In this document: in pieces, positions 9,384 through 16,425 of the stretch | How the letters are laid out: each line of letters opens with the position of its first letter | Position numbering within the stretch: the stretch's first letter is position 1 | Assembly: GCA_050008495.1 (NCBI GenBank) | Contig: JBEKMN010000041.1 | Span: forward strand, 1-64,000 | Direction of reading: 5' to 3' | Source of the DNA: CAVROP01 sp050008495 | GTDB taxonomy: Bacteria > Acidobacteriota > Terriglobia > UBA7540 | DNA: 64,000 nt | Made by a program: the position numbers and the translations under genes | The notes under the pieces: generated by a model | Databases searched by the model: none | The model's input: the letters and a program-made list of their open reading frames with translations, nothing else | Told to the model about the DNA's origin: nothing

Positions 9384-9414
9384 GGGGCCAAGCCGTCTTG
9401 GCCCCTTTTCTTTT
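9384..9414 (+). terminator. Rho-independent terminator of the TonB receptor gene
   Basis: GGGGCCAAG and CTTGGCCCC pair as a 9-bp stem with a four-base loop, followed directly by TTTTCTTTT. It lies 30 bases after the receptor stop codon. Confidence 0.85.
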
Positions 9415-9423
9415 GGGGGTATT

Positions 9424-9483
9424 GAACCACAGAGGCACTGAGGCACAGAGCAATACTCAGTGTCTCTGTGTCTCAGTGGTGAA
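9424..9483. repeat. Palindromic repeat, left flank of the GxxExxY gene
   Basis: The left arm CACTGAGGCACAGAG is matched by a right arm whose reverse complement is CACTGAGACACAGAG. The arms consist of 8-base steps (ccacagag, gcactgag, gcacagag). The element ends two bases before the ATG of the GxxExxY gene, and a related copy closes the gene on the other side. Confidence 0.8.
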
Positions 9484-9484
9484 T

Positions 9485-9859
9485 ATGATTGAAAACGATG
9501 CTTTGACCGAGAAGATCATCGGAGCGGCGATCGAGGTACACCGCGTACTGGGGCCCGGCTTACTTGAGTCCGCTTACGAAGAGTGCTTGTGCCACGAGCT
9601 GCATCTGGGAGGGATCGCCTTCGCGCGTCAGCAGCCTTTGCCGGTGGTTTACAAGGGCGTACGGTTGGATTGTGGTTATCGGTTGGACGTCGTCGTGGAA
9701 AACCGAGTAATAGTGGAACTAAAGACCGTGGACAAGATTCTGCCCATTCACGAAGCGCAGTTGCTGACTTATCTGCGCCTGGCAGGAATTCGTACCGGTT
9801 TGATCCTGAATTTCAATGTTCCAGCATTGCGTCAAGGAATAAAGCGCATGGTCTTATGA
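9485..9859 (+). CDS. GxxExxY-family protein (PD-(D/E)XK-like nuclease fold suspected)
   Basis: The protein has 124 residues from the ATG at 9485. It carries the family signature GPGLLESAYEECL, then a core resembling restriction-type nucleases: RLDVVVENRVIVELKTVDKI, with Asp...Glu-x-Lys as candidate metal and catalytic residues, and HEAQLLTYLRL. The family is widespread and of uncertain function. The gene is framed by two related palindromic repeats (9424-9483 and 9857-9927), the second overlapping its stop codon, which makes the whole 9424-9927 unit look like a transferable cassette. A longer in-frame start at 9398 would have to be translated through the left repeat and is unlikely. Confidence 0.85.
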   Translation: MIENDALTEKIIGAAIEVHRVLGPGLLESAYEECLCHELHLGGIAFARQQPLPVVYKGVRLDCGYRLDVVVENRVIVELKTVDKILPIHEAQLLTYLRLAGIRTGLILNFNVPALRQGIKRMVL

Positions 9860-9927
9860 ACCACCGAGACACTGAGGCACAGAGACCGACCCTGAAGTTC
9901 TCAGTGACTCAGTGCCTCAGTGGTGAA
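9857..9927. repeat. Palindromic repeat, right flank of the GxxExxY gene
   Basis: The sequence reads ACCACCGAGACACTGAGGCA at the left and GTGCCTCAGTGGTG at the right, so the ends are inverted copies and related to the 9424-9483 element. It begins within the GxxExxY stop codon and ends one base before the stop codon of the convergent thioredoxin-like gene. A half copy (GCCTCTGTGCCTCAGTGG) lies at about 11457-11474. Confidence 0.8.
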
Positions 9928-11229
9928 TCAGAGGTGCGGAAACTTCGTCTGGCAATCGTTTCCGAAGGTGAACGAGTTCACCGTCAACCCCGGCTTGGTT
10001 GGGGTCAAGGTCGCGGCGTGCGCGCCGAAGGCCGGGTTCTCGACCAGATAATACATGCGGGGTTCGCGCACTTCGATATAGGAATGGCCCTGCGAATCAA
10101 TCTTCACGTCCACGCCTTTATCGTCGGCGGTCAAATCCTTGCCGTCCTGTTGAATATACACGGAAGAAGGATGGCCGTGGGACACGTTCATGACAGCGTA
10201 CAGTTCACGCGCGTGATAACGCATCTCGAGCTTATCAGGCCCAGCCTCGCCGCTATTCTTTTTGCCGCGATAAGTCATTCCGTTCTTATCGGCTTCCCAC
10301 GGGCCGGATACTGATGCCTGGCCGTCGTTGAGGTTGGCCGGCAGCGCGTAGTGGATGGTTTTGCCGTCGTGATAGCCTTCGGGATTGCTGAGAATTCCCC
10401 GGCCTGACCAGTCACCCACATACATCTCCGGCGTCGGCGTGCCGCAGGATGGGGCGAAAGCGTCGGGCTCCGGCGCGATGGCATCGTCGGAGGGAAACTT
10501 CGATCCCGGATTCGCTTCCAGGAGAAGGCTCTGGACGGTGTGTTCGAGCGCGTCGTCGCTGCCCTCGCCGTCCTTGTGATAACGAACCATCCCTCTGGCA
10601 TCGACGAGAAAAAGGCTGGGCCAGGAATGGTTGTGATAGGCCTGCCATAGCTGGAAGGTCGAATCCACATAGATCGGGTAGGGCAACTCAAACCGCTTCA
10701 CCGCAGCTCGCACGTTTTCGAAATGCGAGGCGATGTCGAATTCGTAATCATGCACCCCGACGATCTCGAAGCCGTACTTATGATAGCGCTCGTACAACTT
10801 CTTGTTCTCCGCGAAGGTGCGGATGCAGTTGATGCACGAGTACTCCCAGAAGTCGATCAGCACGACTTGGCCGCGCAGCTCCTCCATCGTCAGAGGACGT
10901 GAATCAATCCATTGAGCAGCCGCCAGATCACCAGAAGGCAATGTAGTGACCGGTTGAGACGCGGCAGGGCCTCCAGGGCTCACCGAGACGCCCGGCTGAG
11001 ACCGGCTGGGAGTCAGTGGGACCAGCGGCCCGGAGCTACCCGCCTCAGGGTTGGCGGGCGTTGGGAATTCAGGCGCGGGAAAGTTAGTAGGAGCCAAGCC
11101 CGGTTCATATTGGGCTTGAGCGGCGCCGGAGAAAAGCAGAAGGCAGAACGCGGAAAACAAAAGACGCTGTAAGCCCGTTAGTTTGGACTTTTGATTTCGA
11201 GTTTCTAGTTTGCGATTTCCAGTTTCCAT
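9928..11229 (-). CDS. Exported thioredoxin-like protein with DipZ-type C-terminal domain
   Basis: In this 433-residue frame a hydrophobic signal (LLFSAFCLLLFSGAAQA) is preceded by a polar leader. Residues of about 95-240 form a thioredoxin fold with the redox motif CINC in WEYSCINCIRTF, followed by HDYEFDIASHF and the cis-Pro region WPSLFLVD. The remaining 170 residues (EMYVGDWSGRGILSNPEGY onward) match the beta-rich C-terminal domain of DipZ-like thioredoxins. It probably acts in periplasmic disulfide handling. The start is odd: the only good ATG (11229) lies in a 7-bp tandem array, so residues 1-16 (METGNRKLETRNQKSK) are translated repeat. The true start could be a weak codon closer to the signal peptide. 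Confidence 0.8.
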   Translation of the reverse strand: METGNRKLETRNQKSKLTGLQRLLFSAFCLLLFSGAAQAQYEPGLAPTNFPAPEFPTPANPEAGSSGPLVPLTPSRSQPGVSVSPGGPAASQPVTTLPSGDLAAAQWIDSRPLTMEELRGQVVLIDFWEYSCINCIRTFAENKKLYERYHKYGFEIVGVHDYEFDIASHFENVRAAVKRFELPYPIYVDSTFQLWQAYHNHSWPSLFLVDARGMVRYHKDGEGSDDALEHTVQSLLLEANPGSKFPSDDAIAPEPDAFAPSCGTPTPEMYVGDWSGRGILSNPEGYHDGKTIHYALPANLNDGQASVSGPWEADKNGMTYRGKKNSGEAGPDKLEMRYHARELYAVMNVSHGHPSSVYIQQDGKDLTADDKGVDVKIDSQGHSYIEVREPRMYYLVENPAFGAHAATLTPTKPGLTVNSFTFGNDCQTKFPHL

Positions 11230-11291
11230 TTTCCAGTTTCCAGTTTCTATTTTCCAGTTTCCAGTTTCTATTTTCCAGTTTCCAATTTCCC
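11199..11291. repeat. Heptamer array (unit TTTCCAG)
   Basis: About a dozen 7-base units (tttccag, tttccat, tttctat) run in tandem. The array includes the apparent start codon and first codons of the thioredoxin-like gene. The same unit, inverted, appears at 47385-47526. Confidence 0.85.
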
Positions 11292-11502
11292 TCCCTTATC
11301 ATTCTCGCACAGAGAGGCGGCGGTGGGAGTGACTTTGTGTCTCTTGCGTTTTCGCGCAAAGGCTTTATACTTCCTCTCCCTTCGTCGAAGTGGACCCTCG
11401 ATTGCTCTGATTTATCGCGGGTGGGAGCACGCGCTGTTGACTGCAACCCCCTCAGCGCCTCTGTGCCTCAGTGGTACGAACGCCCTTACGAAAGGATCTA
11501 CC

Positions 11503-12090
11503 ATGAACCGAGTAACACGCCGCAAGTTCATCCAGGTGGCGTCTGCCGCGGCCGCCGGATCGATGGTGTGCTGCACAAACCGGAAGAGCCCGTGGCGTTT
11601 TTTCACCCTCGAGGAAGGGCAGACGGCAGACGCGATTTGCGAGCGCCTCATTCCTGCGGATCAAGATCCCGGTGCGTCGCAAGTGGGCGTAGTGAACTTC
11701 CTAGATATTCAGCTCGTGGGCCCGTACAAGCGTTTCCGCTCGAGCTATCGCCAAGGCTTGAAAGGCATCGACCAGACGAGCCGGCAGATTTACGGACAAC
11801 GCTTCACCGAGTTGAGCGCGGAGAAGCAGGACGCAGTACTGAGAGAGCTGGAACGAGGCGGCGCGACGGGAGAAGCCTGGAAGGAAATCTCCTCCAAAGA
11901 GTTCTTTACGCTCATCCTCGGCCATACGATGCAAGGCTATTACGGCGACCCCCGGCACGGGGGAAACCGCGGGCGAGCGAGTTGGAAAATGGTCGGCTTG
12001 CCTTACCCGCCCATTCGCGGGCGGTTGCATTACGACCTGACAAGTGGGCAGATGGGCAGGTCGGCAGATGGGCAGATGGGGAGGTTGTGA
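11503..12090 (+). CDS. Gluconate 2-dehydrogenase subunit 3-like protein, Tat-exported
   Basis: The 195-residue protein starts with ATG at 11503 after GAAAGGATCTACC. It has a twin-arginine signal (TRRKFIQVASAAAAG) followed by FFTLEEGQTADAICERLIPAD, the hallmark of the small subunit that partners GMC flavoprotein dehydrogenases. WKEISSKEFFTLILGHTMQG and the Gly-rich GYYGDPRHGGN are also typical. The flavoprotein gene follows 107 bases downstream, so the two should form one periplasmic complex with the subunit acting as export partner. The last 15 residues (about SGQMGRSADGQMGRL) are encoded by an 8-bp tandem array and are probably a repeat-derived tail. Confidence 0.85.
   Translation: MNRVTRRKFIQVASAAAAGSMVCCTNRKSPWRFFTLEEGQTADAICERLIPADQDPGASQVGVVNFLDIQLVGPYKRFRSSYRQGLKGIDQTSRQIYGQRFTELSAEKQDAVLRELERGGATGEAWKEISSKEFFTLILGHTMQGYYGDPRHGGNRGRASWKMVGLPYPPIRGRLHYDLTSGQMGRSADGQMGRL
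12043..12085 (+). repeat. Octamer array (GGCAGATG type)
   Basis: Five near-copies of gggcagat or gggcaggt run in tandem and lie inside the 3' end of the dehydrogenase small-subunit gene. The same unit forms the 200-base array at 22878-23085. Confidence 0.8.
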
Positions 12091-12197
12091 GGGGGGTGAC
12101 GGGAACCTTTGCCTTTTGCCATTTGCATGTTGAGTTTTGACTTGCGTTTTTCCTGGGCGACCACAGGGGTCGCCCCTACGAGAGAGGTTTCTCTGGT

Positions 12198-13853
12198 ATG
12201 TCTCTGAAACACGTCAATGCAGTGGTAATAGGAGCGGGGGCCGGGGGCGGGATTGTAGCGAAAGAACTGGCGGAGGCGGGCTTGAGCGTCGTGCTGCTGG
12301 AGCGCGGCAAGTGGTACACCGCCTTCGACTGCCGCAAAGACGATCTGCGCAATCAGCGCACTTCCGTTCTGGGCTGCGGCTTCGGCCCGGACGACGAGCG
12401 CTATCGCCGCGTGTTCGTCGACCCCCAGGGTCACGAGCGAGTGGTGCTTCCCAGCGACGGCGCTTACGGGAACAACGCCGCCTGCGTGGGCGGCGGCACG
12501 GCCAGCTACGGCGCGATGGCGTGGCGTTACATGGAAAAAGACTTCCGCATGCGCTCCACCTACGGCCCCGTCGCGAACAGCACTCTTGACGATTGGCCCA
12601 TCAGCTACGCCGATCTCGAACCGTTCTACGAGAAAGCGGAGTGGGAAATCGGGGTCTCGGGGGACGATACGGACAATCCTTTCCGCGCCCCGCGCAAGAA
12701 ACCGTTGCCTATGCCACCGCTCCCACCCGGGCGCGAACACGCTATCCTGAAACCCGCCGCCCAGCGGCTGGGCTTGCATCCCTTTGACATTCCCATGCTG
12801 CGCAATTCGGTGCCCTACAACGGGCGCGCGGCCTGCATGCGCTGCCGCTGGTGCGTGGGATTTGCCTGCGAAGTTGACGCCAAGAACGGCACGCAGAACA
12901 CCGTGATCCCCAAAGCCCTGGCCAGCGGAAACTGCGAGCTGCGCGCCGAGTGCGTGGTGAAGGAGATTCTGACCGACAACCGCGGCAGGGCAATAGGTGT
13001 GGCCTACTTCGACTCGCAGGACAGGCTCGAAATCCAGCCGGCAGACCTGGTGGTGGCGTCCTGCGGCGCCACGGAAACAGCCCGCCTGCTGCTCAATTCC
13101 CAAAGCAGCCTGTTCCCCCAGGGGATTGGCAACCGCCACGACTGGGTGGGACGGAATCTGCAGGGGCATGGCTACGCGGGGGCGTATGGTCTTTTCGACG
13201 ATGACGTGTACGACGACGTTGGCCCCGGCGCGTCTCTTGCCATCTGCGATTACAACCACGGCAACCCGGGCATGGTGGGCGGCGGCGCTCTGTGCAACGA
13301 GTTTATCCGGTTGCCCATCCATTTTTCTTCCATGAATCCGCCCAACCTGCCGCGCTGGGGCAAGGCGCACAAAGACTTCATGCGCCAGGCCTACCGGCGC
13401 ACCGTCGTGGTGATGGGGCCGGCGCAGGAGATGCCCATGTTCGACTCCAGGGTCCAGGTGGACCCGCGCGTCAAGGACTTCTGGGGGATACCCGTGGTGC
13501 GCCTGTCCGGCTCGAACCACCCGCACACGGTGGAGGTGGGGAAGATGCTGTCCGTGAAGGCGGACGCCTGGCTTAAGGAAGCCGGAGCCGTCTCCACTTG
13601 GCCGCGTCCGCCCCGCGTGGGCCTGAGCGGAGGTCAACACCAGGCCGGAACGTGCCGGATGGGCAACGACCCTAAGACTTCCGTGGTCAATCGCTACTGC
13701 CAGGTGCACGACGTGGATAACCTTTTCGTGGTCGATGGCAGCGTCCACGTGAACAACGGTGGATTCAACCCCGTGCTGACCATTATGGCCATCGCCTACT
13801 ATGCGTCCGCTCATATCGTGGGCGAGTGGAAAGGCACGAGGTTTCGGAGTTGA
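12198..13853 (+). CDS. GMC-family oxidoreductase (flavoprotein large subunit)
   Basis: The 551-residue protein opens with a dinucleotide-binding motif (VVIGAGAGGGIVAKELAEAG) and the acidic LLERG end of strand 2. It has the GMC glycine region GGGTASYGAMAWRYM and a Cys-rich segment CMRCRWCVGFACEVDAKNGT. It ends with the conserved HQAGTCRMG...VDGSVHVNNGGFNPVLTIMA block that carries the catalytic His and the FAD-contacting Asn-Pro. It should oxidise a sugar, sugar acid or alcohol using FAD. No signal peptide is seen, consistent with export piggy-backed on the Tat signal of the upstream small subunit. The nine-haem cytochrome gene follows and is the likely electron acceptor. Confidence 0.9.
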   Translation: MSLKHVNAVVIGAGAGGGIVAKELAEAGLSVVLLERGKWYTAFDCRKDDLRNQRTSVLGCGFGPDDERYRRVFVDPQGHERVVLPSDGAYGNNAACVGGGTASYGAMAWRYMEKDFRMRSTYGPVANSTLDDWPISYADLEPFYEKAEWEIGVSGDDTDNPFRAPRKKPLPMPPLPPGREHAILKPAAQRLGLHPFDIPMLRNSVPYNGRAACMRCRWCVGFACEVDAKNGTQNTVIPKALASGNCELRAECVVKEILTDNRGRAIGVAYFDSQDRLEIQPADLVVASCGATETARLLLNSQSSLFPQGIGNRHDWVGRNLQGHGYAGAYGLFDDDVYDDVGPGASLAICDYNHGNPGMVGGGALCNEFIRLPIHFSSMNPPNLPRWGKAHKDFMRQAYRRTVVVMGPAQEMPMFDSRVQVDPRVKDFWGIPVVRLSGSNHPHTVEVGKMLSVKADAWLKEAGAVSTWPRPPRVGLSGGQHQAGTCRMGNDPKTSVVNRYCQVHDVDNLFVVDGSVHVNNGGFNPVLTIMAIAYYASAHIVGEWKGTRFRS

Positions 13854-13860
13854 GAAAGAC

Positions 13861-13940
13861 CGAAAATCGAAATTCGAAACTCGAAAATCGAAGTTGCGAA
13901 AAAAAGAGTTGTCATCCTGAGTGAAGCGAAGGATCTCGGC
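13861..13940. repeat. Heptamer array plus GTCATCCTGAG-type palindrome
   Basis: Bases 13861-13899 contain 7-base units of the form tcgaaaa or tcgaaat. Immediately after comes GTCATCCTGAGTGAAGCGAA (about 13911-13940), a dispersed element also found at 23100-23129 and twice near 24677-24735. Confidence 0.75.
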
Positions 13941-14000
13941 AGTTGCACTGCAACTCTTCATCCATTCGCTCAAGCCATCAGTCTCCACCAGAGTTAGGAT

Positions 14001-15083
14001 ATGCCAACTGAAAAGCCCGCACGCAATTATCGCACCTTGCTCCTGATTGGAGTGCTAGCAGTTGTAGTGCTCATCCTTCCAGCTAGCAGCCTATACTACG
14101 ACTACTCGCAGGGAAAGGCCTGCGCCCGCTGCCATGAAATCTGGCAGCCCTACACGGATTGGCACACCTCCGCGCACCGGAATGTCCCCTGCTCGGACTG
14201 TCATGGAAGTGTGTTTACGTTGGACGCGGGCTTTCATTTGAACAACATCCGGCGGCTGGCGGACCATCTTTCGGGTAAACTTCCGGAACGCGTGGCGCTC
14301 CGCACCAAGGACAATTTCCAGGTGAACGAGGGCTGCCGGAATTGCCACCAAGCCGAGTACGCCGCTTGGGCGTCCAGTTCGCACAGCGCCACTTACTCCC
14401 AGATTTTCCTCGATAAGAAGCACAATGGCCAGCAGCACCTTATGGACGATTGCCTGCGCTGCCACGCCATGCACTTCCAGGGCGGCATCCGTGACCTGGT
14501 GGCTCCCATCGATTCCACCGGCCCCTGGCGCCTTTTGAAGCCTGAACTTGCCGCTCGCCCTGTCATTCCTTGCCTGACCTGCCACCAAATGCACCGCCAA
14601 GGCTTGCCCTTGGCACGGCCCGCCGTCAAGGCCGCGAACGCCAGCGCCACGGAAGAGATTGCCCGGCCGTCCCTGGCGCTTTTTGATCGGCGGGAACTCG
14701 ACCACGTTCCCTTGCAGAGCCTTTCCCTTCCCCAGATGCATCAAGCGGCGCGCGCCGTTAAAATCAGTCCGGACACTCGCCAGGCGCTGTGCTACCAATG
14801 CCATGCTCCGCTGGCAAGCCTCGAGGTGGCATCCGGAGATGACCGAACACCGGTGGGCGTGCACGAAGGGCTGAGCTGTCTTTCCTGCCATGAAACGCAC
14901 GGGCAAACCACTCGCGCCTCCTGCATGAACTGCCACCCCCGCCTGTCGAATTGCGGCCTGAACGTGGAAACCATGGACACCACGTTCCGCTCCACCACCA
15001 GCCTCCACAACATCCACTTCGTCAAATGCACGGACTGCCACACGAAAGGCGTGCCGGCAAAAAGGGTAAAGGCTAAAGTCTAA
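14001..15083 (+). CDS. Membrane-anchored nine-haem cytochrome c
   Basis: The 360-residue protein has one N-terminal membrane segment (residues 11-33), which anchors it in the NapC/NirT manner. It has nine CXXCH haem sites: CARCH 41, CSDCH 64, CRNCH 112, CLRCH 151, CLTCH 191, CYQCH 264, CLSCH 293, CMNCH 308 and CTDCH 343. A stretch LPQMH at 243-247 sits where a tenth site would fit but lacks both cysteines. It follows the GMC dehydrogenase and probably carries its electrons to the respiratory chain or outward. ATG at 14001 follows GTTAGGAT. The last residues (KRVKAKV) and the stop codon are contributed by the heptamer array at 15060-15148. Confidence 0.88.
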   Translation: MPTEKPARNYRTLLLIGVLAVVVLILPASSLYYDYSQGKACARCHEIWQPYTDWHTSAHRNVPCSDCHGSVFTLDAGFHLNNIRRLADHLSGKLPERVALRTKDNFQVNEGCRNCHQAEYAAWASSSHSATYSQIFLDKKHNGQQHLMDDCLRCHAMHFQGGIRDLVAPIDSTGPWRLLKPELAARPVIPCLTCHQMHRQGLPLARPAVKAANASATEEIARPSLALFDRRELDHVPLQSLSLPQMHQAARAVKISPDTRQALCYQCHAPLASLEVASGDDRTPVGVHEGLSCLSCHETHGQTTRASCMNCHPRLSNCGLNVETMDTTFRSTTSLHNIHFVKCTDCHTKGVPAKRVKAKV

Positions 15084-15148
15084 AGGGTAAAGGATCTGGA
15101 CTTCAGCCTTTACCCTTTATCCTTTACCCTTTAGACTTTAGCCTTTTT
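15060..15148. repeat. Inverted heptamer arrays (unit AAAGGGT) between convergent genes
   Basis: The left arm contains aaagggt, aaaggct, aaagtct, aaagggt, aaaggat. The right arm is the inverted series, giving about 25 perfectly paired bases around a short loop. It spans the last codons of the cytochrome gene and the stop codon of the convergent PEBP gene, so its RNA hairpin could serve as a terminator in both directions. Confidence 0.85.
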
Positions 15149-15734
15149 ACCGCTTGAAGCGGCCCATCAACTCTGCCTGGGCGAGGATGTGACCCTGCAT
15201 GGCGGCGTCGAGTTCTGAACGGCTTGCGGCGGGGGGCAGACTGGTTGGTGCGTCAAGGGCGTAAAGCCGAATGAAGTAGCTGTGGGTGCTGCCGGGTGGA
15301 GGGCAGGGACCGCTGTAGCCGACTCGTGAGAAGTCGTTCGTCCCTTGTCGTCCCCCGCCCGACATCTGATCGCTTCCCGCCAGCGCTTCCGGCAGCTTGC
15401 GGTAAGTTGCCGGCAGATCATAAACCAACCAATGCACAAAGGTACCTGACGGAGCGTCGGGATCGTCCTCGATGATCGCGAACCTCTGCGTACCGGCGGG
15501 CGGATCGCTCCACACGAGTGCGGGCGACACATTCGCGCCCTGGCAGGTGAAGCGCTTGGGTATGAATCCGCCGGGTTCAAAGGAAGTGGTTTTCAGTTCA
15601 ATCTTCGAAGCCTGTTGCCCGGGCACGCGCTCCGGGCCCGCAAGCATCAGCATCACCAAAATAAGCAGCGGCACGATGGCCAGAGCCCACCGGGGCAAGA
15701 CCGCGGCGCTTGCGTCGCGAGCGTTTTTGACCAT
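15147..15734 (-). CDS. YbhB/YbcL (PEBP)-family protein, membrane-anchored or secreted
   Basis: The protein has 195 residues from ATG 15734, chosen because GGGGAGGG lies eight bases upstream; an upstream GTG at 15752 has no such site. An N-terminal hydrophobic stretch (LAIVPLLILVMLMLAG) is followed by the phosphatidylethanolamine-binding-protein fold: FIPKRFTCQGANVSPALVW, then the signature DPDAPSGTFVHWLVYDLP, and the C-terminal GPCPPPGSTHSYFIRLYAL. Bacterial members are small periplasmic or cytosolic proteins of unclear role. The stop codon lies inside the inverted heptamer repeat shared with the cytochrome gene. Confidence 0.88.
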   Translation of the reverse strand: MVKNARDASAAVLPRWALAIVPLLILVMLMLAGPERVPGQQASKIELKTTSFEPGGFIPKRFTCQGANVSPALVWSDPPAGTQRFAIIEDDPDAPSGTFVHWLVYDLPATYRKLPEALAGSDQMSGGGRQGTNDFSRVGYSGPCPPPGSTHSYFIRLYALDAPTSLPPAASRSELDAAMQGHILAQAELMGRFKR

Positions 15735-15769
15735 TACGATAACCCTCCCCACAAAATCACGCCCTGTGT

Positions 15770-15838
15770 GTCATTCCCGCGCAAGCGGGAATCCATTGGA
15801 CGGACGATGGGTCCCCGCTTTCGCGGGGACGACCGTCA
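15770..15838. repeat. GTCATTCCCGC-type palindromic repeat
   Basis: GTCATTCCCGCGCAAGCGGG and its near-inverse (ccccgctttcgcggggacgacc) form a double hairpin. A second copy, in swapped order, lies at 23944-24016. Confidence 0.8.
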
Positions 15839-15883
15839 TTTTCGTTTCCCCTGCCCCTCGCACCCGGCGCCTGACATCTTCGC

Positions 15884-16318
15884 TTACCGCTGCGGGAACA
15901 TAAACGATTCCAGCATGTCTGCTCGGGCCTTCTCGTCCAAGGCAATAAGCGTGAGGATGTCCCTTACAGAAATCATGCCGCGATACTGTCCCTCCTGGTC
16001 CACGACCGGCAGGTGGAAAAAGCCGTGCCTCTCCATGAGCCGCACACACTCATGTAAAGACGTTTCGGGCGGCACGACGGTAAGCTCGGAGGTCATGATC
16101 TCAGACACGCGCATCCAGGCGGGGCACTTGTTCTCCGCCGCGACCTTATTAGAAATGTCGCTTTGTGACACAACGCCGAGGAGCTTGCCCTGGCGATCGC
16201 ATACGCCGACTGACCGGATCTGCTTTTCACGCAAGTAGCGCGCAGCCTCGTGTACGGTGACGTCATCGGCGATACAGTAGAAATCCTTCCTGGAATCGAT
16301 GAGATCTTTAATTGTCAT
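15884..16318 (-). CDS. CBS-domain pair protein
   Basis: The protein has 144 residues from ATG 16318, preceded by GGGGGGAGCT. It consists of two CBS motifs: residues of about 5-60 (YCIADDVTVHEAARYLREKQ, then SVGVCDRQGKLLGVVSQSDI) and about 75-135 (MTSELTVVPPETSLHECV, then FFHLPVVDQEGQYRGMISVRDI). Stand-alone CBS pairs bind adenine nucleotides and act as energy or ligand sensors for partner proteins. No partner is adjacent: the next gene is divergent. Longer frames upstream of 16318 are not supported by a ribosome-binding site. Confidence 0.88.
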   Translation of the reverse strand: MTIKDLIDSRKDFYCIADDVTVHEAARYLREKQIRSVGVCDRQGKLLGVVSQSDISNKVAAENKCPAWMRVSEIMTSELTVVPPETSLHECVRLMERHGFFHLPVVDQEGQYRGMISVRDILTLIALDEKARADMLESFMFPQR

Positions 16319-16425
16319 AGCTCCCCCCGCGGAGTTGCATTTCACTGAATATAAAACCGAGGTCGGTCCGGTTGCAAGCGGTTTTGGTTGCAGGATTATG
16401 TTAATCTGGCTGCGAGGTGGAGACC

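Noticed and set aside
12030..13988. 652-residue open frame antisense to the GMC oxidoreductase
   Set aside because: His/Val/Arg/Gly-rich composition typical of GC-rich antisense frames; the sense strand has unmistakable family motifs.
14720..14760. Frameshift destroying a tenth haem site
   Set aside because: LPQMH suggests a lost CXXCH, but the frame continues correctly into four more sites, so it is noted as a degenerate site only.
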